From: CAZLFA01 sp964558665
Lineage (GTDB): Bacteria; Desulfobacterota; Syntrophia; Syntrophales; PHBD01
Length of the DNA: 42,190 nt
Direction: 5' to 3'
NCBI GenBank assembly: GCA_964558665.1
Contig: CAZLFA010000032.1
Span: 1-42,190 of the forward strand
The translations under genes were made by a program, and so were the position numbers. This document shows positions 24,771 to 32,369 of the stretch, piece after piece; position 1 is the first letter of the stretch; every line of letters begins with the position of its first letter. The notes under the pieces were generated by a model. That model was given only the letters and a program-made list of their open reading frames with translations. It was not told where the DNA came from and did not search any database.

Positions 24771-25823
24771 ATGGCAAAGATAGATTTTGGAGGAGTCCTG
24801 GAGGATGTTGTCACATCCGATGAATTTACATTGGAAAAAGCCCGGAAAGTTCTGGAGAAGGAAACGGTGGCCATCCTCGGCTATGGTGTACAGGGGCCAG
24901 GGCAGGCGCTGAATCTCAGGGACAACGGCATAAAGGTTATCGTCGGCCAGAGAGAGGGCGGGGCAACATGGAAGAAGGCTGTTGACGACGGCTTCGTTCC
25001 GGGGCAGACTCTTTTTCCTTTGGAAGAGGCAGCGGAGAAGGGCACGATTGTCCAGTATCTGCTTTCCGATGCAGGACAGAAGGCTATGTGGCCGACTATA
25101 AAGCCTCATCTCAAAGAGGGTGACGCCCTTTACTTCTCACACGGGTTTTCTATCGTTTATAAGGAACAGACAGGGATAATTCCGCCGCCCAATGTTGATG
25201 TTATACTTGTTGCACCGAAGGGTTCAGGGCGAACGGTGCGCACCAACTTCCTTGCCGGCAGCGGCATCAATTCCAGCTATGCCATATTCCAGGATTATAC
25301 CGGGCACGCCACGGAAAGGACTCTGGCGCTCGGCATCGCTATCGGTTCCGGGTACCTCTTTCCGACGACCTTCGCGAAAGAAGTTCACAGCGACCTTACC
25401 GGAGAACGCGGTGTTCTCATGGGGTGCCTGGCGGGAGTTATGGAGGCGCAATACAATGTGCTCAGAAAGAACGGCCATTCACCGAGCGAAGCGTTTAATG
25501 AAACCGTGGAAGAATTGACACAAAGCCTGATCCGCCTCGTCGCCGACAACGGCATGGACTGGATGTACGCCAACTGCAGCACCACAGCACAGCGCGGAGC
25601 TCTGGACTGGAAAGGAAGGTTCCGGGATGCCGTTGTGCCGGTATTCGATGAATTGTACGAAAGGGTAATCACGGGGAAGGAAACACAAATTGTCCTGGAA
25701 GCCAACAGCGCCCCCGATTATCGCGAGCGGCTGGACAAGGAGCTTGCCGAAATAAAGAATTCGGAGATGTGGCGGGCCGGAGCAGCAGTTCGCTCGCTCA
25801 GGCCGGAAATGAGAAAAAAGTAG
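24771..25823 (+). CDS. ilvC: ketol-acid reductoisomerase, fungal/Ilv5-like type
   Basis: A 350-residue class I-length enzyme that isomerises and reduces acetohydroxy acids. The Rossmann motif is GYGVQGPGQALNLRDNGI (residues 37-54), and the knotted C-terminal domain carries the metal ligands in KEVHSDLTGERGVLMGCL and NETVEELTQSL. Several segments (FSHGFSIVYKEQTGIIPPP, RKNGHSPSEAFNETVEE, CSTTAQRGALDW, SAPDYRERLDKEL) are strikingly like yeast mitochondrial Ilv5 and unlike the usual proteobacterial form, which begins its motif GYGSQGHAHA. The cofactor-specificity loop reads GQREGGATW. NADPH versus NADH preference cannot be decided by eye. The start codon is 10 bp after the ilvN stop. Confidence 0.92.
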   Translation: MAKIDFGGVLEDVVTSDEFTLEKARKVLEKETVAILGYGVQGPGQALNLRDNGIKVIVGQREGGATWKKAVDDGFVPGQTLFPLEEAAEKGTIVQYLLSDAGQKAMWPTIKPHLKEGDALYFSHGFSIVYKEQTGIIPPPNVDVILVAPKGSGRTVRTNFLAGSGINSSYAIFQDYTGHATERTLALGIAIGSGYLFPTTFAKEVHSDLTGERGVLMGCLAGVMEAQYNVLRKNGHSPSEAFNETVEELTQSLIRLVADNGMDWMYANCSTTAQRGALDWKGRFRDAVVPVFDELYERVITGKETQIVLEANSAPDYRERLDKELAEIKNSEMWRAGAAVRSLRPEMRKK

Positions 25824-25859
25824 CATTTCCAAACTGACGTTGTATCGGAGAGTTGATTT

Positions 25860-27533
25860 ATGAAAAACCAGTTGAGAAGCAGCTTGATGACCAAGGGTAT
25901 AGAACGGGCGCCGCATCGATCTCTATTCAAGGCAATGGGATATACTGACGAAGAGCTTTCCCGGCCGCTGATCGGCGTTGTCAATTCGGCGAATGAAATT
26001 ATTCCCGGCCACATTCACCTCGATATCATAACCGGTGATGTCAAAGCCGGTATACGCCTGGCAGGAGGGACACCTGTCGAATTTCCCGTAATAGGTGTTT
26101 GTGACGGCATAGCCATGGGACATACGGGAATGAAATATTCACTGGCCAGCCGGGAACTCATCGCCGATTCCATCGAGATCATGGCGACGGCTCATCCCTT
26201 TGACGGCCTTGTTTTCATTCCCAACTGCGATAAAATTATTCCCGGCATGCTGATGGCTGCCATGCGTCTGAACATACCGGCCATTTTTGTCAGCGGTGGA
26301 CCTATGCTGGCAGGGCGTCTTGACGGCAAATCGGTCGATCTGATAAATGTCTTCGAGGGAGTGGGGGCCGTCAAGGCCAGACGCATGTCCCCGAAAACAC
26401 TAAAGTCGCTTGAAGACTGCGCATGTCCCGGTTGCGGTTCGTGTGCCGGCATGTTTACGGCCAACTCCATGAACTGCGTAACGGAGGCTCTCGGACTGGG
26501 GCTTCCCGGCAATGGAACGATACCCGCTGTAGAGGCGGCGCGCAGGAGGCTTGCCAAGCATGCCGGTATGAAAATCATGGAACTTCTGAAAAAAGGAATA
26601 ACGCCAAGGAAAGTAGCCGTTCTTGACGCTTTTAAAAATGCCATTGCCGTTGATATGGCACTGGGATGCTCCACAAACACGGTACTGCATATTCCGGCCG
26701 TTGCCCATGAAGCAGGCATAAAGCTGGACCTTGATCTGTTCAACTCCATCAGCAGGAAGACGCCCAATCTCTGCAAACTTAGTCCGGCCGGCCGGCACCA
26801 CATAGAAGATCTCAACGCCGCCGGGGGCATCCAGGCCGTTATGAAGGCAATAAATTCGCTTGGTGTCATAGAAGGAAAGGCGCTTACCGTTACGGGAAAG
26901 ACTGTCGGTGAAAATCTGAAGGCAGCACGTGTGTATGACACAGAAGTGATCAGACCTTTGTCCAGCCCTTACAGTCCTGAGGGAGGAATTGCCATTCTCA
27001 GGGGCAATCTTGCCCCCGAAGGAGCCGTGGTTAAACAGTCTGCTGTAACTCAGGATATGCTGGTGAACGAGGGACGAGCCCGTGTCTTCGACTCGGAAGG
27101 AACGGCCATCGAAGCGATATTAGGGGGCAGGATCAAGCCGGGAGATATTGTCGTTATACGGTACGAGGGACCCAAAGGAGGTCCGGGTATGAGGGAGATG
27201 CTGGCGCCCACATCGGCTATCGCCGGCATGGGTCTTGACAAGACCGTCGCCCTGCTGACGGACGGCCGGTTCAGCGGGGGAACAAGGGGAGCCGCCATAG
27301 GCCACATCTCGCCTGAGGCGGCGGAAGGCGGTCCTATTGCTCTTGTCAAAGAGGGCGATTTAATATCCATCGACATTCCCAAAAAAACACTGCAGATAAA
27401 GATAGACAGGCAGGAACTGGCCAGACGGAAAAAAGCCCTGAAGCCTTTCCAGCCGCGCATTACAAGCGGCTATCTGGCAAGATATGCCCGGATGGTCACG
27501 TCGGCCAGCACCGGAGCAATTTTTTATGATTAA
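25860..27533 (+). CDS. ilvD: dihydroxy-acid dehydratase
   Basis: A 557-residue Fe-S dehydratase, third enzyme common to valine, leucine and isoleucine synthesis. Fe-S cysteines lie in VFIPNCDKIIPGM (Cys123) and CPGCGSCAGMF (Cys192 region). The first position is VNSANEIIPGHIHLD, lacking the extra Cys of the [2Fe-2S] plant-like group, so an oxygen-sensitive [4Fe-4S] cluster is predicted, which suits an anaerobe. A terminator directly follows, making it the last gene of the ilv operon. Confidence 0.95.
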   Translation: MKNQLRSSLMTKGIERAPHRSLFKAMGYTDEELSRPLIGVVNSANEIIPGHIHLDIITGDVKAGIRLAGGTPVEFPVIGVCDGIAMGHTGMKYSLASRELIADSIEIMATAHPFDGLVFIPNCDKIIPGMLMAAMRLNIPAIFVSGGPMLAGRLDGKSVDLINVFEGVGAVKARRMSPKTLKSLEDCACPGCGSCAGMFTANSMNCVTEALGLGLPGNGTIPAVEAARRRLAKHAGMKIMELLKKGITPRKVAVLDAFKNAIAVDMALGCSTNTVLHIPAVAHEAGIKLDLDLFNSISRKTPNLCKLSPAGRHHIEDLNAAGGIQAVMKAINSLGVIEGKALTVTGKTVGENLKAARVYDTEVIRPLSSPYSPEGGIAILRGNLAPEGAVVKQSAVTQDMLVNEGRARVFDSEGTAIEAILGGRIKPGDIVVIRYEGPKGGPGMREMLAPTSAIAGMGLDKTVALLTDGRFSGGTRGAAIGHISPEAAEGGPIALVKEGDLISIDIPKKTLQIKIDRQELARRKKALKPFQPRITSGYLARYARMVTSASTGAIFYD

Positions 27534-27541
27534 CCTTTACT

Positions 27542-27572
27542 GAAAGGCCGGTGTTTATCACACCGGCCTTTC
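27542..27572 (+). terminator. terminator of the ilv operon
   Basis: A GAAAGGCCGGTGT/ACACCGGCCTTTC stem (13 bp) with a TTATC loop follows the ilvD stop by a few bases, with T-rich sequence after it. It is symmetrical enough to act in both directions. Confidence 0.85.
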
Positions 27573-27590
27573 CATTTTAGAAAAACCGTC

Positions 27591-28748
27591 ATGCCTTCCA
27601 TCAGCCATCGTCTCGGCAGCTTTACAGAATCGGTAATCCGCAGGATGACACGGGTATCCAACGAATGCGGCGCCATTAATCTGTCTCAGGGATTTCCGGA
27701 TTTTGATCCGCCGCCCCGACTTATGGAAGCGGCCGCACGCACGGCAAGGGAAGGGCCGCATCAATATGCAGTCACCTGGGGAGCTCCGGGATTCCGTTCC
27801 GCGCTGGCGAAAAAGCAAACCCGGTTCATGGGCATCCCTGTTGATCCGGACGCTAACATAGTCGTCACCTGCGGCAGCACGGAAGCCATGATGGCAGCCA
27901 TGATGACGGTGTATAACCCCGGCGACCGGGTCATCATATTTTCACCATTTTATGAAAACTACAGTGCCGACACCATTCTTACAGGCGCCGTACCGATCTT
28001 TGTACCTCTTCATCCGCCGGAATTTGTCTTCGACCCGGATGAGCTGAGAAAAGCTTTCCGGCAGCGGCCCAAGGCCGTTGTCCTTTGCAATCCTTCCAAT
28101 CCGAGCGGTCGGGTATTTTCCAGGGAGGAACTGGAAGTCATCGCCGGATTGGCAATAGAATATGACACATTTGTCATCACTGACGAGGTCTATGAACACA
28201 TCGTCTATCCTCCCCATCATCATACCTACATGGCCTCGTTGCCCGGAATGTTTGAAAGGACTCTTTCGTGCAGTTCTCTCTCTAAAACGTATTCCATCAC
28301 CGGCTGGCGGCTTGGCTACATTATTGCCGCGCCTGATATCATTGACGGCGCCCGGAAAGTCCATGATTTTCTGACCGTCGGGGCTGCTGCTCCGCTACAG
28401 GAAGCTGCCGTGACGGCCCTGGGATTTCCTGATGAATATTACGCATCCCTTCAGGCAGATTATGCCGTAAGGCGGGATACCTTTCTGGCTTTTTTGGACA
28501 GGGCGGGCCTCCACTATACGACACCGCAAGGCGCCTATTATGTTATGGTGGATATCAGTCCTTTCGGCTGGAAGGATGATCAGGATTTTTGCGAGTGGAT
28601 GGCCAGAGAGATAGGTGTGGCCGCTGTTCCCGGGTCCAGCTTTTTCCATGAACCTGTTTCGCATCTCATCCGTTTCCACTATGCAAAAAAACTCGACACG
28701 ATCCGGGAGGCGGGTGAGCGGCTCCTGAAATTAAAAAGCATTCTGTAG
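27591..28748 (+). CDS. class I/II aminotransferase (PLP-dependent)
   Basis: A 385-residue aminotransferase of the aspartate/kynurenine aminotransferase-like group. The PLP lysine lies in SLSKTYSITGWRLGY (about residue 235), with substrate-phosphate contacts NPSNPSGRV and DEVYEH and the C-terminal Arg in HLIRFHYAK. It starts ATG at 27591 after the ilv terminator without a strong ribosome-binding site. Being next to the ilv operon it might finish branched-chain amino acids, but its family is broader (methionine, aspartate, kynurenine) and it is not an IlvE-type class IV enzyme. Substrate unknown. Confidence 0.85.
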   Translation: MPSISHRLGSFTESVIRRMTRVSNECGAINLSQGFPDFDPPPRLMEAAARTAREGPHQYAVTWGAPGFRSALAKKQTRFMGIPVDPDANIVVTCGSTEAMMAAMMTVYNPGDRVIIFSPFYENYSADTILTGAVPIFVPLHPPEFVFDPDELRKAFRQRPKAVVLCNPSNPSGRVFSREELEVIAGLAIEYDTFVITDEVYEHIVYPPHHHTYMASLPGMFERTLSCSSLSKTYSITGWRLGYIIAAPDIIDGARKVHDFLTVGAAAPLQEAAVTALGFPDEYYASLQADYAVRRDTFLAFLDRAGLHYTTPQGAYYVMVDISPFGWKDDQDFCEWMAREIGVAAVPGSSFFHEPVSHLIRFHYAKKLDTIREAGERLLKLKSIL

Positions 28749-28766
28749 TATTATCCCAATAGTTTG

Positions 28767-28796
28767 TTGACAACGGACAAGGCTTTTTTATATAAA
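28767..28796 (+). promoter_or_regulatory. promoter of the small gene at 28851
   Basis: TTGACA (28767-28772) with an 18-bp spacer to TATAAA (28791-28796) gives a near-consensus sigma70 promoter. A 50-base leader would precede the gene's strong ribosome-binding site. Confidence 0.6.
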
Positions 28797-28850
28797 AGGT
28801 TTCCGTCCATAGTTTCCACATAACTTAACAGCCCAACGGGAGGTGACGAG

Positions 28851-29045
28851 ATGGCTTTGTTGAAGGAGGGTGGCATACCTATCGGCCGTATGATGCTGGT
28901 TAACAAAGACGGCAACCTGAAGATGGAAGACCTTGAAATTGAGGCAAACGGACAGTACCAGTTGATGGAAAAGCCGGACTGCTTTGTCATTAAAAACGCA
29001 GAATGCTGTCGCAGCATCCTGGTAAAGGTGAGAAGCAAAAACTAG
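28851..29045 (+). CDS. small hypothetical protein (64 aa)
   Basis: A 64-residue protein that I do not recognise. It has its own near-consensus promoter (28767-28796) and a strong GGGAGGTGA ribosome-binding site five bases before the ATG, so it is very likely expressed. The sequence is hydrophilic with a short beta-rich pattern (RMMLVNKDGNLKMEDLEIEA) and ends with a Cys pair in KNAECCRSILVKVRSK. No signal peptide or membrane helix is seen. The gene stands alone; a family B repeat begins 5 bp after its stop. Confidence 0.6.
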   Translation: MALLKEGGIPIGRMMLVNKDGNLKMEDLEIEANGQYQLMEKPDCFVIKNAECCRSILVKVRSKN

Positions 29046-29049
29046 CCTG

Positions 29050-29160
29050 GTTTCCGTCCGGAAAGGGCTTTTTTCCGCTCTGACTGTGTTGATCGGCGCA
29101 TTGCCGGTGCGCAAAGAGTTTTCCGCGGCTGCTGAAAAACGCTGATCCGACATTTCCGCA
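29050..29160. repeat. mosaic of repeat families B and A
   Basis: GTTTCCGTCCGGAAAGGGCT and TTTTTTCCGCTC (29050-29080) are the left arm of family B. CTGTGTTGATC matches the bases that follow it in the full copy. GCGCAAAGAGTTTTCCGCGG (29109-29128) is nearly identical to the outer arm of family A at 8935-8956. So two repeat families meet here. A small GGCGCA/TGCGC hairpin lies in between. Confidence 0.65.
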
Positions 29161-29193
29161 GGGGCTGCCTGCTGTATTATGCTGTAAGCCTGT

Positions 29194-29523
29194 TCACTGC
29201 AGGGATTGCAGATATGCCCTCAGATTTGCCTTCCTGTTTTTCAGTTTCAGTTTTTTCCTGATATTGTCCCTGTGACATTCAACAGTTCGTGTTGATGTAG
29301 TCGTCAGCAGCGCTATCTCCTTGGAGGTACGCCCCTCTTTTATAAAGTTGATAACCTGAATTTCCATGGGCGTGAGATGGGGATATTTTGAAGACAGGTT
29401 GCGCAGAAACGGGGAGATGATTTCGTTTATGTTGGCCTTTATGATATTCAGATGAGTGGAATGATGGCTGTCGGCGTTTTGCATTTTCATCTTCTCAATA
29501 TAAGGTAAAATAAGCTCCCGCAT
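29194..29523 (-). CDS. short LuxR-type HTH protein
   Basis: A 109-residue protein whose C-terminal half is a LuxR/GerE helix-turn-helix (LTPMEIQVINFIKEGRTSKE, TSTRTVECHRDNIRKKLKLK). The N-terminal part (EIISPFLRNLSSKYPHL) is the linker seen in deltaproteobacterial PAS-LuxR proteins, but no PAS sensor domain is present. An in-frame stop lies 24 bases before the ATG, so no longer form can be recovered. It may be a small autonomous regulator or the surviving end of a larger gene. A terminator-like hairpin in its upstream region could reduce its transcription. It is divergent from the UPF0251/ORP locus. Confidence 0.65.
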   Translation of the reverse strand: MRELILPYIEKMKMQNADSHHSTHLNIIKANINEIISPFLRNLSSKYPHLTPMEIQVINFIKEGRTSKEIALLTTTSTRTVECHRDNIRKKLKLKNRKANLRAYLQSLQ

Positions 29524-29570
29524 ATTAACCGATTGGCCGTGCGCAATTCAAATCTATTTTTCAACCCGTT

Positions 29571-29601
29571 AAAAAAGAGGGGTAAGTATTCCTTGCCCCT
29601 C
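29571..29601 (-). terminator. terminator-like hairpin upstream of the LuxR-type gene
   Basis: On the minus strand GAGGGGCAAG and CTTACCCCTC form a 10-bp stem (one G-U pair) with a 5-base loop, followed by six T residues. It lies about 50 bp before the LuxR-type start codon, so it would act as a leader terminator or stop antisense transcripts from the divergent region. Confidence 0.6.
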
Positions 29602-29685
29602 ATGCAATTATATGATTTTCAGAAATTTAATCCTCACTTTTCCTTCGAAAGTTACATATTGCTGTATAATACTTAATTATCCCTC

Positions 29686-29715
29686 TTGACACAATTATGA
29701 GCATATGCTTATAAT
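29686..29715 (+). promoter_or_regulatory. consensus promoter with spacer palindrome, upstream of UPF0251 gene
   Basis: A perfect TTGACA (29686-29691) and a perfect TATAAT (29710-29715) are separated by 18 bp. The spacer and -10 are covered by a near-palindrome TTATGAGCATATGCTTATAA (29695-29714). The start codon follows only 5 bases after the -10, so a transcript from here would be leaderless. The palindrome is a good operator candidate for the UPF0251 protein itself. Confidence 0.7.
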
Positions 29716-29720
29716 TAGCC

Positions 29721-30047
29721 ATGCCTAGACCTAAAAAATGCCGCTGTATAAATTGGGACCCCCGAACGCTTTATTTCAAGCCGAGAGGCATACCCATGTT
29801 CAGACTCGAGGAGACAGTTCTCGATATGGATGAGTTGGAGGCCGTCCGCCTTGCAGACCATGAAGGACTGTATCACGAAGACGCAGCTCAGAAGATGGAA
29901 GTCTCCAGGGCGACCTTCGGCAGGATTCTCAACAGCGCCAGACGCAAATTGGCCGATGCCGTTATAAACGGCAAGGCTCTCAAGATAGAATCAATATCGT
30001 CAAAAGAGGAGGAAAATAATGAAAGTCTGTTTTGCAGTTCAAAATGA
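29721..30047 (+). CDS. UPF0251/DUF134 family DNA-binding protein
   Basis: A 108-residue protein of the UPF0251 (DUF134) family: it starts MPRPKKCRCINWDPRTLYFK and has a C-terminal sigma-factor-like HTH (LADHEGLYHEDAAQKMEVSR, FGRILNSARRKLADA). Family members are often next to NifX/ORP-like genes, as here. Its start codon lies 5 bases after a perfect -10 box and no ribosome-binding site can be seen, suggesting leaderless translation. The last codons overlap the ORP-like gene by 29 bp. It is likely the local regulator of this locus, inferred from the HTH and the palindrome in its promoter. Confidence 0.85.
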   Translation: MPRPKKCRCINWDPRTLYFKPRGIPMFRLEETVLDMDELEAVRLADHEGLYHEDAAQKMEVSRATFGRILNSARRKLADAVINGKALKIESISSKEEENNESLFCSSK

Positions 30048-30393
30048 TGACGGATTGGAAAGCGCCATATACGGTCATTTCGGATCGGCGCCCCTATTTC
30101 TCGTGGTAGATACAGAAAGCCGGACTGTGGAAAAGGTCAACAACGGTAATCTGATTCATGCCCACGGAAAATGCAATCCGTTTATGGCCCTGGGAGGCCG
30201 GAATGTCGATGCCATTGTCGTCGGCGGGATCGGCGGCGGCGCTCTCATGAAGCTTAACGCATCGGGAGTGAAGGTCTATGGATCGATGGCGGCGACGATT
30301 CAGGGAAACGTCGATCTGCTGGTGCAGAACCGCCTGCCCGAACTTTCCATGGAGAATACCTGCGCCGGGCATCAGGGAGGATGTGGCCATTAG
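30019..30393 (+). CDS. ORP/NifX-like (dinitrogenase FeMo-cofactor family) protein 1
   Basis: A 124-residue protein of the dinitrogenase iron-molybdenum cofactor (NifB/NifX/ORP) family: MKVCFAVQNDDGLESAIYGHFGSAP at its start, the DAIVVGGIGGGAL strand-turn and KVYGSMAATIQGNVD. It ends with a Cys/His-rich tail CAGHQGGCGH that could bind metal. It overlaps the UPF0251 gene and has its own AGGAGGAAA ribosome-binding site inside it. Desulfovibrio ORP of this fold carries a Mo-Cu sulfide cluster; whether this one does is unknown. Confidence 0.85.
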   Translation: MKVCFAVQNDDGLESAIYGHFGSAPLFLVVDTESRTVEKVNNGNLIHAHGKCNPFMALGGRNVDAIVVGGIGGGALMKLNASGVKVYGSMAATIQGNVDLLVQNRLPELSMENTCAGHQGGCGH

Positions 30394-30442
30394 GAATCGC
30401 CTGATGACCGCAAAATAAAACAATCAATCAAGGGTAAATAAT

Positions 30443-30673
30443 ATGCCGATTTACGAATACCGATGTAAAAAGTGCAACGGAGTAGCCGAATTCCTGATAA
30501 TCGGGAGCGATCAGCAACCTGTATGTAAGAATTGCGGCAGCAGCGATCTGGTCAAGTTGATGTCGGCCCATAGTTCTTTTTCCGCTTCGCATGATCGTGA
30601 GACACCCCTTGCGGGTGGATGCTGCGGTTCTCCAAACTCCTGCGGCATGCCGGGAAGCTGCTGTTCGGGGTGA
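30443..30673 (+). CDS. FmdB-like zinc ribbon protein 1
   Basis: A 76-residue FmdB/CxxC_CxxC_SSSS family protein. It begins MPIYEYRCKKCN and has a second CKNCGSSDLVKLMS, forming a zinc ribbon of two CxxC pairs. The tail is very Cys-rich (GGCCGSPNSCGMPGSCC), which is unusual for the family and may bind additional metal. It lies between the first ORP-like gene and the sigma54 activator. Function of the family is not established; regulation of amide or formamide enzymes was proposed for FmdB. Confidence 0.85.
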   Translation: MPIYEYRCKKCNGVAEFLIIGSDQQPVCKNCGSSDLVKLMSAHSSFSASHDRETPLAGGCCGSPNSCGMPGSCCSG

Positions 30674-30820
30674 TTGATGCCGTCGAATAAAGAATAAAGC
30701 AGGATGTTTTTCAAATAAAGATGTGATTTGTAAAGCAAGCGAGTGGAGTTCTGTCCCTGTTTCGACAATGACCAGGAAAGGACGCAAAAGGCAATGAAAG
30801 AACCGGTGAAAGGCTGAAAG

Positions 30821-32206
30821 GTGACCAGCTCAACACTTAATAATCCTTTATTTGACCCTGAAAGAGAAAAGAGCATCATTCTGGATTCCATTGCCGATGG
30901 TGTTTTTACGGTTGATTCGCAGTGGCGTATTTCTTCATTCAACCTGGCTGCTGAGAGAATAACCGGAGTACCCAGAAGCGAGGCTATCGGGCAGCTATGC
31001 AAGGATGTCTTGAAGGCGACGATTTGCGAAAAGGATTGTTGCCTGAGGAAGACGATGAAAACCGGAGAAACGATTGTCAACAAGACTATTCATATAATCA
31101 ATTCAAAAGGTCGGCAATTGCCGGTAAGCATATCAACCGCTCTGCTCAAGGATGAAGGAGGAAATATTTTAGGCGCAGTCGAGACGTTCAGGGATATCAG
31201 CGTCGAGGAAAAGCTTCGGAAAACGCTCGACAGGAAGTACGTCTTTGAAGATATTATTTCCAAAAACCACATGATGCAGCAGTTGTTCGATATACTTCCT
31301 GATGTTGCCGGCAGTGTCAGCACGGTCCTGATCGAAGGAGAAAGCGGCACGGGCAAGGAGCTTATCGCCCGTGCCCTTCATAATCTCAGTTCCCGGAAAA
31401 ACAAGCCTTTCATTGCCGTGAATTGCGGGGCCCTGCCGGATACTCTTCTGGAGTCCGAACTCTTCGGGTACAAGGCAGGGGCATTTACCGACGCCCGTAA
31501 GGACAAGCCGGGACGTTTCAGTCTGGCAGATAAGGGGACCATTTTTCTGGACGAGATCGGAGACGTATCCCCGGCCATGCAGGTCAGGCTTCTCAGGGTA
31601 TTGCAGGAAAAAAAATTTGAACCTTTGGGTTCGGTAGAAAGTCAGCAATCGGATACCAGGGTCATTGCGGCGACAAACAAAAACATCATGGAACTGGTTA
31701 AAGAGGGCAAGTTCAGGGAAGACCTCTATTACCGCATCAACGTTGTACAGCTTCATCTGCCCGCACTGCGGGAACGCATGGAGGACATACCTATTCTTGT
31801 CGATCATTTCATACTTCTAAACAATGCCATTCAGAAAAAAGACATAAAGGGCGTTACCGACGAAACCCTTTATTGCCTTATGTCTTATGATTATCCGGGA
31901 AATGTCCGGGAGTTGGCGAACGTCATAGAAAGGGCTTTCGTCATGTGCAAATCGGAACTCATCCAGCCGTACCACCTGCCGGCACCGGTCTGTACACGTT
32001 ATTCAACTTTAGATAATCAACCGGCCATGGATGTATTGTCCTTTAAGGAGATAGAGGCCGTATTTCTCACAAATGCACTGCGAAGAAACGGTTGGAGCCG
32101 CATCAAGACGGCTCGGGAACTCGGCATACACAAATCCACCTTGTTTCGTAAAATCAAAGAACTCGGCTTGCATATTCCTGAACTTAGTAAAAGAATAAAC
32201 CAATAG
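30821..32206 (+). CDS. PAS-containing sigma54-dependent transcriptional activator
   Basis: A 461-residue enhancer-binding protein. An N-terminal PAS domain (about 15-130) contains four Cys at 60, 69, 73 and 74 (LCKDVLKATICEKDCC), a motif fit for redox or metal sensing. The AAA+ domain has Walker A GESGTGKE, the sigma54-contact loop GAFTDA and the DEIGDVSP region. A Fis-type HTH ends it (RIKTARELGIHKSTLFRKIK). The start is GTG at 30821. In Desulfovibrio vulgaris the ORP operons are activated by the corresponding protein DVU2106 with sigma54. A sigma54-type promoter and two palindromes lie directly downstream, at the next operon. Confidence 0.9.
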   Translation: MTSSTLNNPLFDPEREKSIILDSIADGVFTVDSQWRISSFNLAAERITGVPRSEAIGQLCKDVLKATICEKDCCLRKTMKTGETIVNKTIHIINSKGRQLPVSISTALLKDEGGNILGAVETFRDISVEEKLRKTLDRKYVFEDIISKNHMMQQLFDILPDVAGSVSTVLIEGESGTGKELIARALHNLSSRKNKPFIAVNCGALPDTLLESELFGYKAGAFTDARKDKPGRFSLADKGTIFLDEIGDVSPAMQVRLLRVLQEKKFEPLGSVESQQSDTRVIAATNKNIMELVKEGKFREDLYYRINVVQLHLPALRERMEDIPILVDHFILLNNAIQKKDIKGVTDETLYCLMSYDYPGNVRELANVIERAFVMCKSELIQPYHLPAPVCTRYSTLDNQPAMDVLSFKEIEAVFLTNALRRNGWSRIKTARELGIHKSTLFRKIKELGLHIPELSKRINQ

Positions 32207-32237
32207 TTGCATTACAAAGACTGTTGTCCATAATAAC

Positions 32238-32308
32238 GTCGCATTTGCGCGACCCTATCTTTTTTAGCCCTATTTATAAACCACCGTAATTTCAGTGATA
32301 TCATCACT
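32238..32308 (+). promoter_or_regulatory. two palindromic upstream activating sequence candidates
   Basis: GTCGC-N6-GCGAC lies at 32238-32253 and AGTGAT-ATC-ATCACT at 32294-32308, about 80 and 30 bp upstream of the -24 promoter. Their position fits enhancer sites for the activator encoded just upstream. They are different sequences, so perhaps only one is its site. Confidence 0.45.
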
Positions 32309-32329
32309 AGTCCAGTGCGGTATCAACTC

Positions 32330-32345
32330 TGGCATACTTGTTGAA
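32330..32345 (+). promoter_or_regulatory. sigma54 (-24/-12) promoter
   Basis: TGGCATACTTGTTGAA follows the TGGCAC-N5-TTGCA pattern: TGGCA at -24, then TTGAA where the consensus is TTGCA at -12, with correct spacing. It stands 25 bp before the GTG start of the next ORP-like gene. Confidence 0.6.
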
Positions 32346-32369
32346 TTTTAAAAAGCGGAGGCCAATAGT

